From contig JABJIU010000139.1 in the NCBI GenBank assembly GCA_018661145.1, positions 1-14,991 on the forward strand: 14,991 nt of DNA, given 5' to 3'. Shown piece after piece: positions 13,713 to 14,991 of this stretch. Made by a program: the position numbers and the translations under genes. The notes beneath the pieces were generated by a model, which saw only the letters and a list, made by a program, of their open reading frames with translations, made no database searches and had not been told where the DNA came from. Source of the DNA: Pseudomonadota bacterium. Its GTDB lineage: Bacteria; Pseudomonadota; Gammaproteobacteria; Arenicellales; UBA868. The number at the start of each line of letters is the position of its first letter. Position 1 is the first letter of the stretch.

Positions 13713-14846
13713 ATGGAAGACTGGTCCGTTGTCCATAAGGTGTCGCTCTTGGGTTTTCTCGGCGCCCTGTTTTTTGGCGTCATCGCCAACAAAACCCATT
13801 TCTGCATCATGGGATCGATCAGTGACTGGATCAACATGGGATCGCGGGTGCGGTTTCGCGCCTGGATGCTTTCCATTGGCATTGCGATTCTTGGCTCCCA
13901 GGCAATGGTTCAATTGGGGTGGGTCGACCTTGATGGGACCATGTATCGCAGTGCCACCTTTGGCTTGGCAAGTTTCCTGATCGGTGGGCTGCTTTTCGGG
14001 ATAGGGATGACGCTTGGCGCAGGCTGTGGCCAGCGGACGCTGGTGCGCGTTGGCGGAGGCAATCTCAAATCATTAGTGGTTCTAATTGTCATGGCCATCA
14101 CTGCCTATACAACCTTGCGTGGGCTGCTGGCGCCTGTGCGGATCGACGTCTTCGGACCCCTTGCCATTGACTTAGAAGCGCAGGGAATCACCAATCAAGG
14201 CATCGAAACTATTCTCGCTCATCTGATCGGAGTGTCGGCACAGTGGATGACCATCGCCGTGACGCTTGTATTGGGCATCGGGACCGTGTGGTATGCGGTC
14301 AAGGATAAGGATTTTCGCGCCAGTGGGGATAATATCCTGGCGGGAATTACGATCGGCGTGCTGGTGGTGGGTGCCTGGTATGTGACCGGCGTTATTGGTA
14401 ACGATGATTTTGAGCCCGTTCCCGTTGAGGCTCTGACCTTCATCGCTCCCACGGGAAACGCGGTGAACTACCTGATGACCTGGACAGGTGCCGAGATTAA
14501 TTTTGGAATTGCTGTGGTGCTTGGCATGATCGTGGGTTCCTTCCTTTACGCGATATCCTCGGGAAACTTTCGTGTCGAGGCCTTTGCCAACCGGGCTGAT
14601 ATGCGTAATCACCTAATCGCGGGCGTTCTCATGGGATTCGGAGGCGTGCTGTCTTTTGGCTGCACGATTGGGCAGGGAGTCTCTGGCATGTCGACCTTGG
14701 CCCTGGGCTCGTTGGTAGCCCTGCTGTCGATCATGCTCGGTTCCGCGCTGACCATGAAGGTCCAGTACTACATGTTGGACGACGGTTTCTGGAGCTCGCT
14801 GCGTCAGTCGCTTGCCGATCTTCGGCTCTTGCCCTCAGCCAAGTAA
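13713..14846 (+). CDS. YeeE/YedE family membrane transporter (TsuA-like, probable thiosulfate uptake)
   Basis: This polytopic inner-membrane protein has 377 residues and about nine or more hydrophobic helices in two related halves. The family includes TsuA (YeeE), which takes up thiosulfate through a line of conserved cysteines. Three cysteines occur at matching places: Cys31 (THFCIMGS, 28-35), Cys105 (LGAGCGQRTLVR, 101-112) and Cys317 (SFGCTIGQGVSG, 314-325). The length is close to full-length YeeE, not to the split half-size YedE/YeeE pairs. ATG 13713 is preferred over ATG 13710 because AAGGA at 13703-13707 then has a 5-base spacer. No TusA-like protein, rhodanese or sulfur-assimilation gene is next to it, so thiosulfate is inferred from the family. 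Selenium or other sulfur compounds are possible substrates. Confidence 0.82.
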   Translation: MEDWSVVHKVSLLGFLGALFFGVIANKTHFCIMGSISDWINMGSRVRFRAWMLSIGIAILGSQAMVQLGWVDLDGTMYRSATFGLASFLIGGLLFGIGMTLGAGCGQRTLVRVGGGNLKSLVVLIVMAITAYTTLRGLLAPVRIDVFGPLAIDLEAQGITNQGIETILAHLIGVSAQWMTIAVTLVLGIGTVWYAVKDKDFRASGDNILAGITIGVLVVGAWYVTGVIGNDDFEPVPVEALTFIAPTGNAVNYLMTWTGAEINFGIAVVLGMIVGSFLYAISSGNFRVEAFANRADMRNHLIAGVLMGFGGVLSFGCTIGQGVSGMSTLALGSLVALLSIMLGSALTMKVQYYMLDDGFWSSLRQSLADLRLLPSAK

Positions 14847-14873
14847 CACCCAAAAACCATAGCTCTTATGCTC

Positions 14874-14902
14874 TGCTCACCGCAAGGGTCAGCAGGTATA
14901 AT
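14874..14902 (+). promoter_or_regulatory. tRNA-Lys promoter with G+C-rich discriminator
   Basis: TATAAT at 14897-14902 is a perfect -10 box. TGCTCA at 14874-14879, 17 bases upstream, is a weak -35. GCGCG at 14903-14907 directly after the -10 is the kind of discriminator found in stable-RNA promoters under stringent control. Transcription would start near 14909, a few bases before the mature tRNA. Confidence 0.6.
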
Positions 14903-14916
14903 GCGCGTCGAGATTT

Positions 14917-14991
14917 GGGGCGTTAGCTCAGTTGGTAGAGCATCTGACTTTTAATCAGGTGGTCGCAGGTTCGATCCCTGCACGCCCCACC
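14917..14991 (+). tRNA. tRNA-Lys, anticodon TTT
   Basis: All four arms fold. The acceptor GGGGCGT (14917-14923) pairs with ACGCCCC (14982-14988). The D arm is GCTCAGTTGGTAGAGC (14926-14941). The anticodon stem TCTGA/TCAGG has the loop CTTTTAA (14948-14954) with anticodon TTT at 14950-14952, which reads AAA and AAG. The T arm is GCAGG-TTCGATC-CCTGC (14965-14981). The discriminator is A14989 and the gene seems to encode CCA, of which CC is present before the window ends. The sequence closely follows gammaproteobacterial tRNA-Lys. Confidence 0.97.

Noticed and set aside
1..14991. CRISPR arrays, insertion sequences, prophage genes or riboswitches
   Set aside because: No repeat-spacer pattern, transposase, integrase, phage gene or recognisable riboswitch core was seen. 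The tRNA-Lys could be an integration site, but its downstream side lies outside the window.

Overview
The window is 15 kb of gammaproteobacterial chromosome, about mid-50s percent G+C by eye. Three things point to that class: ftsA-ftsZ followed directly by lpxC, FtsZ ending in the PAFLRRQAD tail, and an LpxC that matches the enterobacterial protein residue for residue at its active site. It is not close to Enterobacterales, because a short type II-like murB sits between murC and ftsQ and no ddl is present. All genes found, including the tRNA, are on the + strand.

Bases 1-8512 are the distal half of the division and cell wall (dcw) cluster: the 3' part of ftsW, then murG, murC, murB, ftsQ, ftsA, ftsZ and lpxC. 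ftsW through ftsQ are packed with stop/start overlaps (TTGA, ATGCGTGA, GTGA, ATGA), so they should be translated as one coupled unit. MurG, MurC and MurB make lipid II and its precursors, FtsW polymerises glycan, and FtsQ, FtsA and FtsZ build the divisome. LpxC commits UDP-GlcNAc derivatives to lipid A. Between ftsA and ftsZ there is an unannotated 36-codon reading frame with a strong ribosome binding site that overlaps the ftsZ start. Upstream of lpxC is an A-tract-rich, probably bent leader.

Bases 8513-8853 hold no gene but contain an interrupted inverted repeat, a 12-base palindrome and a possible -35 box. They precede a four-gene catabolic operon (8854-13576): an acyl-CoA dehydrogenase, a fused ADP-forming acyl-CoA synthetase, a class I SAM methyltransferase and a clear CaiD (carnitinyl-CoA dehydratase). 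Read together, three of these could activate a trimethylammonium acid such as gamma-butyrobetaine, oxidise it to crotonobetainyl-CoA and hydrate that to carnitinyl-CoA. The activating enzyme is not the AMP-forming CaiC or the CoA transferase CaiB of the E. coli pathway, and the methyltransferase has no place in that pathway. This is the most unusual part of the window.

Bases 13713-14846 encode a YeeE/YedE (TsuA-like) membrane protein, probably a thiosulfate or other sulfur-compound importer, behind its own likely promoter. The window ends in a tRNA-Lys(TTT) gene with a stable-RNA-type promoter, cut inside its CCA end.
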